Shown here in pieces: positions 40,428-50,394 of a stretch of DNA of 64,000 bases. Numbering within the stretch: position 1 is the first letter of the stretch; each line of letters begins with the position of its first letter. Position numbers and translations under genes: made by a program. Origin of the DNA: Tannerella serpentiformis (GTDB lineage: Bacteria; Bacteroidota; Bacteroidia; Bacteroidales; Tannerellaceae); contig NZ_CP028365.1 of the NCBI RefSeq assembly GCF_003033925.1, positions 2,790,001-2,854,000 of the forward strand, read 5' to 3'. Under the pieces are notes generated by a model, which was not told the origin of the DNA, searched no databases, and saw nothing but the letters and a program-made list of their open reading frames with translations.

Positions 40428-42722
40428 CTACCGCTGGCGGTGATGGATGATGAGCGTGGAAGGCATTTGTCGGAGGGGCTCTCGGCAGACGTCGGAGATG
40501 ATATTCCAGGTGGCATAACCGACAAGCATAAAGTCTGCTTCGGCAAACGATTCACGGGTGAGTTCGCGCTCGGGAAGCAGGTGGACATTCTCGGTGTGGG
40601 CGATGAAGGACTCCAGCTCATGGGCCACGGTGTCCAGCGCGGGAGAGGCGTCGTCGGACGGTCGACGGTGGAGCAAGGCGGCGGTGCCGTGGGTGGAGCG
40701 TAGCAGGACGCGGGCATAATGCAAAAGCGGGAGGTCAGCCTCGGAATCGATGACGACGATGAGGTGGTCGGCGCGGGTGAAGCCGCGGTTGACGAAGACG
40801 CCCACGGAGCAGCGGCTGTGCTCGATGAAGTAGCGCGTCTTATCGTGGATGAGCGATCCGGGCGAGAGAAGTTCTTGCACTCGGGCGCCACCGAGGAGGG
40901 AGAAAAGCGACTTACGGATGCGGCGTGCCTCAATGTCGGTCGGCAGGTTGCTCATGGCGATGCCGGCACCCACGAGCAGGAAGTCGAACGGCTCGTCGTT
41001 GACCAGACTCACGATCGTATCGCCGGCGTTGTTTGAGACTTCGTAGCGGGTGGAGACGCGTAGGTTGAGGCGTTTGGCTTCGCGGATGAAAGGCTCGAAG
41101 CTGACCTGCTCGAAGCCGGCCGTGTGGAGCGGATTGATGTCCGAACCGACGGTGAGGTGGAGGGCGGTGAGGTCCATCTTCGTGTCGCCACGGCCGAACA
41201 TACGGAAGGCGACGTCGAGCAGGACGGGTCCGCTGCCGGCACGGCCGAAGGAGATGAGTACGCGGAAGGGCCCTTGGCCGACCGTCTCTGTGCGCCGTAG
41301 ACGCAGGCGCTCGCCGGTGCGGAAGCTGAAGTTGATGAGGCTGAGCAGGGGCGTGGTCATGAAGGTCGAGGCCAGTGTCATGAGTACGAGCATGACAAAC
41401 ACCGGAGGCGGCAGGATGTGCATCTCGTAACCGATCGTCAGGGCGATAAGCTCCATCAGGCCGTGCGTGTTCATGAGCGCCCCGAGCAGGAAGCTGTTCT
41501 TCCAACTCTCTTTCTCGATCCGGGCGGAGAGGATGGCGCTGCTGAACTTGCCGATCGTGGAGACGAGGATGAGCCCGAAGCAGACGAGCCACATTTCGGC
41601 CGAATCAATCAGCCCGATCTCCGTGCGCAGGCCTGTTGAGACGAAGAAGAGCGGGAGGAAGATGATCAGCGAGACGTCCTCCACCTTCTCGGTCATGATC
41701 TTGCGGAAGCGCATGTTTTCGGGCATGACCAGCCCCGCCACAAAGGCGCCGAAGAGGGCGTGGAGGCCGGCTATCTCGGTGAGGTAAGACGAGATGAGCA
41801 GCAGGAGGAACATGAGCATGACGAGGGGTTTGCCGATCACCTCGGGGTTGTGGTAGAGGTTGCCGACCATGCGCAGCAGGGGCCTGACGATGGCGAACAT
41901 GATGAGCAGGTAGACGGCTGCGAATAAGATATTGTAGACGGCGCCGAGCATGGTGCCGGCCTGCGAGATGGCGACGACGATGGCCAGGAGGCACCAGGCC
42001 GTGACGTCGCCGTTGGCGGCCGCGGCCAGAGCCACGGTGCCGAGGTGTGTGCGTGTCAGGCGGCGCTCCTGGATGATGCGCGCCAAGACGGGGAAGGCGG
42101 TGATGCTCATCGTTATGGCGATGAAGAGCGCGAAGGGCAGGAAGGGCACCTCGCGGCCATAGCGATCGTAGATGAAGTAGGCGGCCAGGAGCCCACAGAA
42201 GAAGGTGAAGAACATGCAGGTGTAGCTGATCATCACCGTCTCGCGCAGCTTCTTACGGATGGCGTCGACGTCGAGCTCCATACCGATGGTGTACATGAAA
42301 AAGATGAGTCCGAACTGACTCAGGAGGTTGATGTTGCCCAGCGATTCGTGGGGGAAGAGGAACTGGGAGAAGTCGGGCGCGAACCGGCCTAGGACGGACG
42401 GCCCGAGCAGGATGCCGGCCAGAATCTCGCCCACGACCATCGGCTGCCCGATGCGCTTGAAGAGCAGCCCCACGATGCGGCAGGTGATGAGGATGATGAT
42501 GATCTGCAAGAGGAGCAGGCCGAAGGACGAGTGGATGTGCTCGGCCATGAGCGCGAGGAAGACGCTGAAGCCCTCGACGAGGTTCTGCGGCGCGTGGGCC
42601 GAGTCGGCCGAGTCGGAGACGAGTTGGTGCGCCTGACCTTCGCGGATGATGAGGTACATCGATGCGCCGAAGAGCACGATCAACCCGACATAGAGCAAAA
42701 AACCTTTGAATTTCTTCGTCAT
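40428..42722 (-). CDS. CPA2-family cation:proton antiporter with USP-like C-terminus
   Basis: This 764-residue membrane protein has a first helix (FLLYVGLIVLFGASMYLII) and then about 11-12 further membrane segments to residue 440. It includes VGEILAGILLGPSVLGRFAP, FPVLARIIQERRLTRTHLG and HALFGAFVAGLVMPENM, typical of KefB/NhaA-fold monovalent cation/H+ exchangers. The cytosolic C-terminus contains two universal-stress-protein-like modules (FRVLISFGRAGSGPVLLDVA and FTRADHLIVVIDSEADLP). It would balance Na+/K+ and pH. A clear -7 box lies 23 bp before the start. Confidence 0.9.
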   Translation of the reverse strand: MTKKFKGFLLYVGLIVLFGASMYLIIREGQAHQLVSDSADSAHAPQNLVEGFSVFLALMAEHIHSSFGLLLLQIIIILITCRIVGLLFKRIGQPMVVGEILAGILLGPSVLGRFAPDFSQFLFPHESLGNINLLSQFGLIFFMYTIGMELDVDAIRKKLRETVMISYTCMFFTFFCGLLAAYFIYDRYGREVPFLPFALFIAITMSITAFPVLARIIQERRLTRTHLGTVALAAAANGDVTAWCLLAIVVAISQAGTMLGAVYNILFAAVYLLIMFAIVRPLLRMVGNLYHNPEVIGKPLVMLMFLLLLISSYLTEIAGLHALFGAFVAGLVMPENMRFRKIMTEKVEDVSLIIFLPLFFVSTGLRTEIGLIDSAEMWLVCFGLILVSTIGKFSSAILSARIEKESWKNSFLLGALMNTHGLMELIALTIGYEMHILPPPVFVMLVLMTLASTFMTTPLLSLINFSFRTGERLRLRRTETVGQGPFRVLISFGRAGSGPVLLDVAFRMFGRGDTKMDLTALHLTVGSDINPLHTAGFEQVSFEPFIREAKRLNLRVSTRYEVSNNAGDTIVSLVNDEPFDFLLVGAGIAMSNLPTDIEARRIRKSLFSLLGGARVQELLSPGSLIHDKTRYFIEHSRCSVGVFVNRGFTRADHLIVVIDSEADLPLLHYARVLLRSTHGTAALLHRRPSDDASPALDTVAHELESFIAHTENVHLLPERELTRESFAEADFMLVGYATWNIISDVCREPLRQMPSTLIIHHRQR

Positions 42723-42744
42723 TACGTGTGTTGCAAATGCGCCG

Positions 42745-42752
42745 CAAAGGTA
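42745..42752 (-). promoter_or_regulatory. antiporter promoter -7 box
   Basis: TACCTTTG on the minus strand, 23 bp upstream of the start at 42722, with a T-rich stretch where the -33 box would be. Confidence 0.65.
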
Positions 42753-43085
42753 CGAGAGTGAAAAAACATGGCGCGCGAGGTAAGTGGACTTTATGCCTTC
42801 GGCGGAAAGCCAGTTGTGTGATCAAAATTTGATGATGTAAAAAACTATTCGGGAATATCCTCCTGTAAAAGAAGAAGTTGCTCGGTCGTAGGCATTGGAC
42901 GGGTAACGAAGTGGAAACGAGCGAAGCGCTTGAGGTTGCTGGAATCTGCACAAACAAAGGGCGCTTGTCATTTGAGGGCGCAATGTTACTATGGCTATTT
43001 GAATTACAGGCGCTTTTGATGCGATTCTCACGATTCTGCTTTCGACTTGGGAGTATGTGAACGCAGAGCGGATGGGGGCTAAGGC
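42753..43085. other. intergenic region with a singleton of the array F motif
   Basis: No gene supported. GTGATCAAAATTTGATGATG at 42818-42837 matches the unit core of array F (53.1-53.5 kb) and a further singleton at about 50,160. The rest is low-GC DNA with nothing recognised. Confidence 0.5.
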
Positions 43086-43850
43086 TCATATCCCCCTCCC
43101 TCGTTTCTTCTTTTTCACGGCTTGGTTTCTTAGGCGTCGTTGCCATGCGATCTCGGCGTAGTCTGCGCCGTGTGTCTGTAGAGCTGTGACCTCTCCAGTC
43201 TCCGAAAGGAGGCTTCCCGCGGTGTCTAAAGCGGTGTCCACAACGGAGCTTGCGACTTGTGCGATAGGTGTACTATCGTTCGTGGATCTCGTGGAGGAAT
43301 GGCTGGAGGAGATGATGGGCCTCTGCGCATTGCCTGTCTCGAACTGTTTCGGCAGGGTGCAGTAGCCAAAGTCACGACCGATCCCGGAGGCCTTGAAACT
43401 GTGATCGCCGTAGGTGAACTTGAGTCCGTAGACTTCCTGCTTGTTCTTCATGTGCTCGATCGTGACGCCGCTTCGGTGGAGTTCGTAGAGGAACATGGAG
43501 TGACCCGACAGGCCTTTCCCACGGTGCTTCTCGAGCAGGGCGTAGCAGATGCTCCGAACTTGCTGCTTTGTCCGCTCTCTTTCAGGATCGGCTTGGGCTT
43601 TCCGGTGCGGTCGCACGGTAGCGACTTCTTTTGCGATGGTCAGCCCATACTTGTGGCTGAGTTCTTCGGCCACTCTCGCCGCTCGATTGCTCACGAAAGT
43701 GGTGTCGTAGACCTTTCCACCAAGGCTGGTCCAATTGGCGATGATGTGCATGTTGTCGATGTTTTCTGTGGTGCTTATTCTATGGTTAGGGCCGATGAGA
43801 ACAGATGTGATTACGGCCCTCTCCACCGACCGACAGGGCCGGGGGAGCAA
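43086..43850 (-). pseudogene. relaxase (mobilisation nuclease) remnant
   Basis: From about residue 30 on, NIDNMHIIANWTSLGGKVYD, ARVAEELSHKYGLTIAKEV and QVRSICYALLEKHRGKGLSG match the C-terminal half of MobB-type relaxases of Bacteroidota mobilisable elements. HxHIIAN is the end of the metal-binding motif. The N-terminal catalytic Tyr and the first His motif are absent, and the DNA upstream (43851-44100) has stops in all useful frames. It is a leftover of an element that once carried tra or mob functions, possibly related to the integrases at 50-53 kb. Confidence 0.7.
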
Positions 43851-44109
43851 GCGCAGTTTGTGGGAACAAACTGACGTCTTGCATTACCGTCGTCACGCTC
43901 CGGTACAAATCCTACAGTGATTCTTGTGATCACTGCATGCCGTGCATTCAGGCGGTTGCTGATTGCTTGACGTGCATATTGTTCGTGGACTATTTGATGG
44001 ATCCGTGTGCTTGGATTACAGCTTTCGCCATTCCTCGATCTCCCAATCGACGGACAACGAAGTCGGCGCGCTCCTGTGTGTCTCTTCTCAAATAGACAGC
44101 CCGACATTC

Positions 44110-44545
44110 GATCAGCCCCAAGAGACCTCCGTTGAGGTACAGAGATCAAAAACACTTGTCGGGGAGATCTCCGTAGGGGTACGGAGATCAAAAACACTTG
44201 TCGGGGAGATCTCCGTAGGGGTACGGAGATCAAAAACACTTGTCCGGGAGATCTCCGTAGGGGTACGGAGATCAAAAACACTTGTCGGGGGGATCTCCGT
44301 AGGGGTACGGAGATCAAAAACACTTGTCGGGGGGATCTCCGTAGGGGTACGGAGATCAAAAACACTTGTCGGGGAGATCTCTGTAGGGGTACGGAGATCA
44401 AAAACACTTGTCCGAGAGATCTCCGTAGGAGTACGGAGATCAAAAACACTTGTCGGGGAGATCTCTGTAGGAGTACGGAGATCAAAAACACTTGTCCGGG
44501 AGATCTCCATAGGGGTACGGAGATTAAAAGTACCTGCACTTGGAC
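44110..44545. repeat. tandem array E, 42-bp period, 10 units
   Basis: GAGATC in GGAGATCAAAAACACTTGTC recurs from 44142 to 44520 every 42 bp (9 intervals, 378 bp). Each unit has the palindrome GGAGATCTCC and a hairpin CTCCGTA-GGGG-TACGGAG. Both strands are open as 14-residue repeats (RSKTLVGEISVGVR on +), but no start context supports a gene. Located beyond the susD 3' end. Confidence 0.95.
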
Positions 44546-44664
44546 TTATCGCCAATTTGACACGGTTGCCCTGTGCTTCCGCCACGGTCTTCGGCATAGT
44601 CGATCCACAGATCCTCACTGTTTGAAAGGGGAGATGTGAATCGAACGATACCCCGCAAACAAAT

Positions 44665-44694
44665 AGAGACGCCCACACAGAAATGGGCGTCTCT
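44665..44694. terminator. susD terminator hairpin
   Basis: AGAGACGCCCA and TGGGCGTCTCT pair perfectly (11 bp), 45 bp beyond the susD stop. Confidence 0.75.
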
Positions 44695-44738
44695 AACAAT
44701 CAATTAAAAAGAGTATGCAGGGGGATTTCCCCCTTTAT

Positions 44739-46307
44739 TCAGAACGGATTCTGTTCGCAGAGCTTGTTGGCTCGGAGCTCAGCATACGGGATGGCGAACT
44801 GCCATGCGTTGGCGTCGGCTGACTTGGCGACTTGCTTGGCGAAGGATCCCGAGTTACGCGTGACGGCCGTGACGCTGTCCTTGCCGTGCAGGTATTTCGT
44901 GATGTTCGATACGTTGAGGCGATTCGGCACGGCGCTGAGGCGCTTCATGTCGAAGAAGCGTTGGCCTTCGGCCCAGAGGTCGATGCGTCGGTTGCGGAGG
45001 ATCTCCTCGATCAGCTCGTTACCCGTGGCGGTGGTCTTATAGTCCGGGTCGCGGGTCACCATGATCTCTTCCAAGGTCTTCTTCGCCTCGGCGTCTTTGC
45101 CCTGGCGTGCCTCAGCTTCGGCCTTGATGTAATACATCTCGCCGAGGCGCATGATCAGCAAGTCGCCGTGGGTGTCGTTAGCCGATTTCGCGCGGAACTT
45201 GACGTTCTGCCCCGTGATCTCCCATTTCGGCTCCTTGGTGCCGCCTTCGAAGTAGTCTTCATTGGCATCCTCAGGGATAGGATCTTTCCTATCGAGGCAG
45301 ACCCACCAGCCGCGGCGAGCGTCTTTCTCGCCCATCTTGTCGTAGATGTCGCGGTTGACGGCAAACTTGAACCCGCTGATCTTCCCCTTGAAGTTGTAAC
45401 CATAGGTGGCGAAGAAGCTGGCGTAGAAGAAGTCCTGCAGGGAGTTCTGCGTGTAGCCCCACATCCACTCGGAGGCTGAGAGCTTGCAGAAGCCATCGCA
45501 GAGGGCAGCGCCGCTTTGCAGCGTGGCGCCGGACTTTTGGATGGCCAGGTCGGCGTATTTCGCAGCGTCTGCCCACTCTGACTTGGTCAGGGCGATGCGG
45601 GCGGCGATGCCGCAAGCGGTGGAGTAACGGATGGCATTCTTGCGTCCGAGGTCGGGAGCTTTCGCCAGGTTCTCGAGGCCGATCTTCATGTCTTCGTCGA
45701 TCAGGGCGTAGACCTCAGCCACGGTCGAGCGCTTGACAGCGTCGTAGGTGACTTCCTTGCGAATGATGACGCCGAGGTTGTCGTTGGCGGCACCTTTCAC
45801 ATAGCGCTTGCCGAAGAGCTGCACGAGGTTGTAGTAAGCCCAAGCCCGCAGCGTGTGGGCCTCGCCCTTGAGCGATGCCACGTCAGAGGCAGGGGCGTCT
45901 TTGAGCTTCTCGACGCCTGTGATCACCTGGTTCGCATGCTGGATGACCTTGTAATAAAAGTCCCAAGCGCGCTCGTTGATGTCGCCGTACGGATCGGTGT
46001 GATCCTGCCAACGATAGACGGACATGTGGTAAGCGATCATGGTGTTGATGAAGTCGTCGCCCAGCATGTCGTAGTGAATGTTGAAGGCAGGCTGACCGAG
46101 CGTGAAGCTCTGATCAGAGTCAGACGAATAGGAGTAGATCATGTTATGGATACCCTCGATAATGCTTCGAAGTCCCGAAGCACTCTTAGAGGCCATGTCG
46201 TCGGTGATACTCGTCGTCGGGTCGTTATTCAGAAAGTCTTCTGAACATCCGCTCATCAACAGGCCTCCGGCAAGGAGAGCGGCCAAGAAATAATTTGTCT
46301 TTTTCAT
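44739..46307 (-). CDS. SusD/RagB-family nutrient-binding outer membrane lipoprotein
   Basis: This 522-residue protein has a lipoprotein signal (FLAALLAGGLLMSGC) followed by SEDFLNNDPTT, the classical SusD opening. TPR-like helices follow (LRAWAYYNLVQLFGKRYV near residue 150, YIKAEAEARQGKDAEAKKTL near 395). The conserved end has RRIDLWAEGQRFFDMKRL near 455. It caps the SusC pore at the cell surface and binds glycan or peptide ligands. Encoded 13 bp after susC. No enzyme genes flank the pair, so the ligand cannot be told. Confidence 0.95.
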   Translation of the reverse strand: MKKTNYFLAALLAGGLLMSGCSEDFLNNDPTTSITDDMASKSASGLRSIIEGIHNMIYSYSSDSDQSFTLGQPAFNIHYDMLGDDFINTMIAYHMSVYRWQDHTDPYGDINERAWDFYYKVIQHANQVITGVEKLKDAPASDVASLKGEAHTLRAWAYYNLVQLFGKRYVKGAANDNLGVIIRKEVTYDAVKRSTVAEVYALIDEDMKIGLENLAKAPDLGRKNAIRYSTACGIAARIALTKSEWADAAKYADLAIQKSGATLQSGAALCDGFCKLSASEWMWGYTQNSLQDFFYASFFATYGYNFKGKISGFKFAVNRDIYDKMGEKDARRGWWVCLDRKDPIPEDANEDYFEGGTKEPKWEITGQNVKFRAKSANDTHGDLLIMRLGEMYYIKAEAEARQGKDAEAKKTLEEIMVTRDPDYKTTATGNELIEEILRNRRIDLWAEGQRFFDMKRLSAVPNRLNVSNITKYLHGKDSVTAVTRNSGSFAKQVAKSADANAWQFAIPYAELRANKLCEQNPF

Positions 46308-46320
46308 ATCGCAGACAGGA

Positions 46321-49300
46321 TTAGAATTTGATGGAAATGCTTGAGGTTAATGTTTTGGCGTAATCGTAGAAGGCAGTAGCCGTCACACCGCTGTAGTTCA
46401 TCATCGGGTTCAACCCCTTGCGGGCGGAGAGCAGGAAGAGGTTTTCGGCAGCTACGCTCAGGCGCAGTTCGTCAACGCCGAGTTTCTTGACCCACATGCG
46501 GGGGAAGGTATAGCCCACGTTGATGGACTTCAGCATCAGGGCATCGCTGGAGATGAGGAAGCGGTCAGAGCGTTCAGCGTCATACCGACCAGCGTTACCA
46601 GCATCTAAGCGCGGTACATCGGTTTGGTCGCCCGGGTTTTTCCAAGCTCTCTCCATGTCTTTGTGCATGGCGCGTCCACCGTTCAGACTGCGGCCCATGA
46701 GGTCTTGATAGCCGGTGTCGTACGTCTTTCCCCCCAGCTGGTAGGAGAAGAGGATCTCCGCGTCGAAGCCCTTCCACTCGGCGCGTGTGCCGAATCCACC
46801 GTAGATGTCGGGGATGGCAGTGCCACAGAAATGCTTCCGAGCGAAGCGGGCGTCTTTCGTCCATGTAGCGGCTTCGCCTTCCTTACCTACGCCTACAAAG
46901 TTGGGCTTGGAGGGGTCTGCATAGTCGGCATATTTCTCCGTGTCTAAGCGATACATCGCCATGCCGTCTTTCGGGTCTACACCGATCCACTCGTTGAGGT
47001 AGAAATCATAGACACTGCGACCTTCTTCATACTTCTTATACTTGAACTCGATGCCGTCCTTGCGGTTTTCGTCTGGCAGGCGGACAATCTTGTTCTTGAG
47101 AATTGTACCATTCAAGCTGAGGTTCCACTTAAAGTCTTTGGTGGAAACGAGTGTGCCTTGCAGTTCAAACTCCAAGCCGTAGTTACGCACCTTACCGATG
47201 TTGCGGTTGATGGACTTCGCTCCACTCGATTCGGGCAGAGGATAGCCGAAGATCAAGTCCTTGGATTCCTTGTTGAAGAATTCCACCGTACCACGCAGGC
47301 GATTGAAGACGCCAAACTCTACGGCGATATCGGTGCTTGTCTGTGTCTCCCACCTTAAGTTCGAGTTGCCCAGCTCTACGAGGCGCACTCCGGGATAATC
47401 TCCGTTGTTGTATCCCAGTTGGTACAGCGTCCGATAAGCATAATACGAGTCTTCGTCTGAATCGCTAGCCCAAGAGATGAGGTCGTTACCCGTCTGTCCG
47501 ATAGAGGCACGGAGTTTCAGCTCATCGAGCCAATCTTTTTTCGCGAAGGCTTCCTGGGCGAGGTTCCAGCCGGCACCGAAGGACCAGAAGTTACCCCAGC
47601 GTTTGTCCGGAGCCATGCGTGAAGTTCCGTCGCGACGATAGGAGAGCGAGAGGTTGTAGCGGCTGTCAAGGTCGTAGTTCACGCGACCGAAGTAACCCTC
47701 TTTAGAATAGGTGTCCGTGCCTGAGGTTATTCTGACCGGGGTGGAGAGGTTCGGCATTTCATCGATACCCAAGATGCCCATACCTTTTTTACGCATATCG
47801 GTGCTTTGCATTTGCAGCCAATAGATCTCATGTCCCAGCATGGCGTCGAAGTTGTGGAGGCCGAAGCTCTTCTTGTAGCTCAGCAGCTGGTTGAAGGTGA
47901 TGGTAGAGTAGCGATAGTCCGAGATCTGCAAGTAGCCTGCGGGCTGGTCGCCCATGATGTTATTGTAGCGTTTCTTGGAGAGTCCACGAACGAGGTCGTA
48001 AGAGAGGTTGGTGCGCAGCTTCAACTCAGGAATGAAAGTAAACTCTGCAAACGAGCGGCTGGTGATAGCGTCGCGATCGAAAGTAGAGTGGTCGAGTTCA
48101 CCCTCTTGCACGGGGTTGAATCCACCGTTGTAGGGACGCAGGTAATTGTGGTCATAGATCTTGTTGCCTTGTTCGTCAAGCTCGTAGCTGCCGTCGGCTT
48201 TATGGCGGTGGATAGGGTAGATCGGCGCAATGTTCCGTTTGAAGTAGAACGGATTGGATGAATAGCTATCGCTTGCCGTCTTCGGAGCCGTGTTGTGCAC
48301 ACGCGAGAAAGAGACGTTGCTACCGATGGAGAACCACTTATTGACGTCGTAAGAGAGGTTGCCGCGACCAGAGAAACGCTGGAAAGAGGTGTGGCGTTTG
48401 TAGCCCTCTTCGCCCAGGTAGCTGATCGACATGAAGCTCTTCATCTTGTCCGTATTCAAGCCGCCGCTAAGGGAGTACTCGCTGCGATAGCCGGTGCGGA
48501 AGAGCGCCTTCTCCCAGTCCATGTCGTCGCCCCAGAGGAGGCCGTTGATTTCGGGATTCAGCTTGCCGTCGGGGGTTACGATGGCCGGGTAGGTGTCCCA
48601 GCCTTGGTGTGGGTTGTTTGTCATGGTGATCTCGCCGGTCTCCGGGTTCTCTTCGTAGACGGATTTCAGACCAGCATAGGGGTTATAGCGGAGGTCGCGA
48701 TAGACGTAATACGCTGCCAGTTTACCGGCCAAGTCGTCGCTGCGGCCATTGGAGTATTTCTCTTGGTTGAACCACTGCTGCCAGCGCATGGTGTAGTGGT
48801 CCATTGCACCGACCTTCTCATAGTCGGCCTGTCCGCGACGGGTGGCACCTTGATTCATGGTGAAGGTAAACTTGGGCTTACCGTCGCGTGCGCCCATGCC
48901 GCTCTTGGTGGTGATGAGGATCACGCCGTTACCGGCGCTCGAGCCGTAGAGGGCAGTAGATGCGGCGTCTTTGAGGATGCTGATGCTTTGGATGTCTGCC
49001 GGTGCAATGTCGCCCAAGGCGCCGTTGTAGATGGCTCCGTCCACTACGTAGAGCGGGGCAGAGGAGGCATTGATGGAGCCAAAACCACGGATGCGGAGGG
49101 TGCTGGATTCACCCGGTTGACCGGTGGAGGTGGTCACTTGTACGCCGGAGGCGGCACCGCTCAAGGCACTCGTAACGTTTGTGATAGGGCGTTTCTCCAG
49201 GTCCTTAGATGACACGGACGATTGGGCGCCCACGACAGATTGCCGTTTCTGCGTACCGTAGGCTACGACAACCACTTCGTCGATCATCTCCGTGGCGGGC

Positions 49301-49587
49301 TTGAGCACAATGCGCAGCGTGGGAGCTACGGCGACTTCCTGAGTCCTCATACCGATGTATGAGACAACTAACAACTTGGCGGAACTGGGCACATCCGTCA
49401 TGACGAATTTGCCGTCCATGTCGGTGATCGTACCGACGTGCGTTCCCTTCACAAGAACCGAGGCACCGATGACTGGCAATCCGTCTTCTTCCGAGATTAC
49501 CGTACCCGTGACTCTTTGCGTTTGGGCCGAAGCCCACATGATGCCTACAACGAGGCACATCAACAGCAGGGATAATTTCCTTTTCAT
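46321..49587 (-). CDS. SusC/RagA-family TonB-dependent outer membrane transporter
   Basis: This 1,088-residue protein has a signal peptide (LLLMCLVVGIMWASAQ) and an N-terminal carboxypeptidase-regulatory-like domain (VTGTVISEEDGLPVIGASVL, residues 25-100). The TonB box is EMIDEVVVVAYGTQ near residue 105. The plug domain follows (RIRGFGSINASSAPLYVVDG, ILKDAASTALYGSSAGNGVI), then a 22-strand barrel ending in Phe (SSISIKF). It imports ligands bound by the adjacent SusD with TonB energy. No anti-sigma/sigma pair or hybrid sensor regulator lies beside it. Confidence 0.96.
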   Translation of the reverse strand: MKRKLSLLLMCLVVGIMWASAQTQRVTGTVISEEDGLPVIGASVLVKGTHVGTITDMDGKFVMTDVPSSAKLLVVSYIGMRTQEVAVAPTLRIVLKPATEMIDEVVVVAYGTQKRQSVVGAQSSVSSKDLEKRPITNVTSALSGAASGVQVTTSTGQPGESSTLRIRGFGSINASSAPLYVVDGAIYNGALGDIAPADIQSISILKDAASTALYGSSAGNGVILITTKSGMGARDGKPKFTFTMNQGATRRGQADYEKVGAMDHYTMRWQQWFNQEKYSNGRSDDLAGKLAAYYVYRDLRYNPYAGLKSVYEENPETGEITMTNNPHQGWDTYPAIVTPDGKLNPEINGLLWGDDMDWEKALFRTGYRSEYSLSGGLNTDKMKSFMSISYLGEEGYKRHTSFQRFSGRGNLSYDVNKWFSIGSNVSFSRVHNTAPKTASDSYSSNPFYFKRNIAPIYPIHRHKADGSYELDEQGNKIYDHNYLRPYNGGFNPVQEGELDHSTFDRDAITSRSFAEFTFIPELKLRTNLSYDLVRGLSKKRYNNIMGDQPAGYLQISDYRYSTITFNQLLSYKKSFGLHNFDAMLGHEIYWLQMQSTDMRKKGMGILGIDEMPNLSTPVRITSGTDTYSKEGYFGRVNYDLDSRYNLSLSYRRDGTSRMAPDKRWGNFWSFGAGWNLAQEAFAKKDWLDELKLRASIGQTGNDLISWASDSDEDSYYAYRTLYQLGYNNGDYPGVRLVELGNSNLRWETQTSTDIAVEFGVFNRLRGTVEFFNKESKDLIFGYPLPESSGAKSINRNIGKVRNYGLEFELQGTLVSTKDFKWNLSLNGTILKNKIVRLPDENRKDGIEFKYKKYEEGRSVYDFYLNEWIGVDPKDGMAMYRLDTEKYADYADPSKPNFVGVGKEGEAATWTKDARFARKHFCGTAIPDIYGGFGTRAEWKGFDAEILFSYQLGGKTYDTGYQDLMGRSLNGGRAMHKDMERAWKNPGDQTDVPRLDAGNAGRYDAERSDRFLISSDALMLKSINVGYTFPRMWVKKLGVDELRLSVAAENLFLLSARKGLNPMMNYSGVTATAFYDYAKTLTSSISIKF

Positions 49588-50394
49588 ACTTCTCGTTTTT
49601 CAAATGGGTTAATACTATAGTTGTTACTTGAAGTGCGATGGAGTAGACACTTTGCGCTTGCTGTCAGGACACAAGCCAGTGGAAGGGGACTGAGGACACA
49701 TAAGACGACCTCTTTCCTCTCCTTTTTTTGTTGTTCTGCGCAGTTGACGACGTCTACACAGATCAATTTGCAAACTTTTATTGTGCGGGGGGGGTATTTT
49801 TAACGGCTTCCAAAACTGACAGCGCTTGAGGCATACCGATACGATGCAAACGGGCGGACGGGTGGTCCCCCCGGTTCGTATATCGCTTCAATTCGATCAT
49901 CACTTGCGGCATGGCGTCGTAATTTCTGTTTGATTCTGGATCTGTTTTATTGCCTTGAAACCGTAGCAAAGATAAAGATTTAACGTTAAAACAAGTCGGT
50001 TCAGAAAAATCACGGAAGTGACCGGCTGAAAATATGGGAGATGTTACTCTTTCCTTTCACAAGAAAAGATTTCCGGTTCTCCAACATCCTTCTGTAAGAG
50101 TGCCACGAGCGACAGGCGCCATTCCATGAAGAAATTTCGATCGCGGGAGAGGAAAAAAGCGTCTTGCGTGGTCAAAGTTTGATGACGTAACAACAATGTA
50201 GAACATAGTTTTACGGGGAAAAAGAAACTCATATCGTGTTATGTAGTTGGAAGGTAGTATGAAGGGGTTGGGGCTTCTACGACATTCTAACTTCTATTTC
50301 CTCAAGCTGTTATCCCCGTTGTAGCCATGTAGTAAGATCTATTCGATGAAAGGAAAAAAGCATACCGCCTCACGTTGGAACAGCCGTCCGGGGA
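49588..50394 (-). promoter_or_regulatory. long susC upstream region
   Basis: A -7 box TATCTTTG (49974-49967, minus) lies about 380 bp before susC, leaving a long leader if it is the promoter. The leader is AT-rich near its end, with CTCCTTTTTTTGTTG and CCCCCCCGCAC tracts. A 63-codon minus frame at 49778-49969 is not convincing. At about 50,160 GTCAAAGTTTGATGACG is a singleton of the array F motif. No other gene in 49,975-50,394. Confidence 0.4.

Noticed and set aside
43963-44625. 220-residue repeat protein over array E
   Set aside because: No start context, open on both strands because of the 42-bp unit, and sister arrays with a 41-bp period show the period is not for coding.
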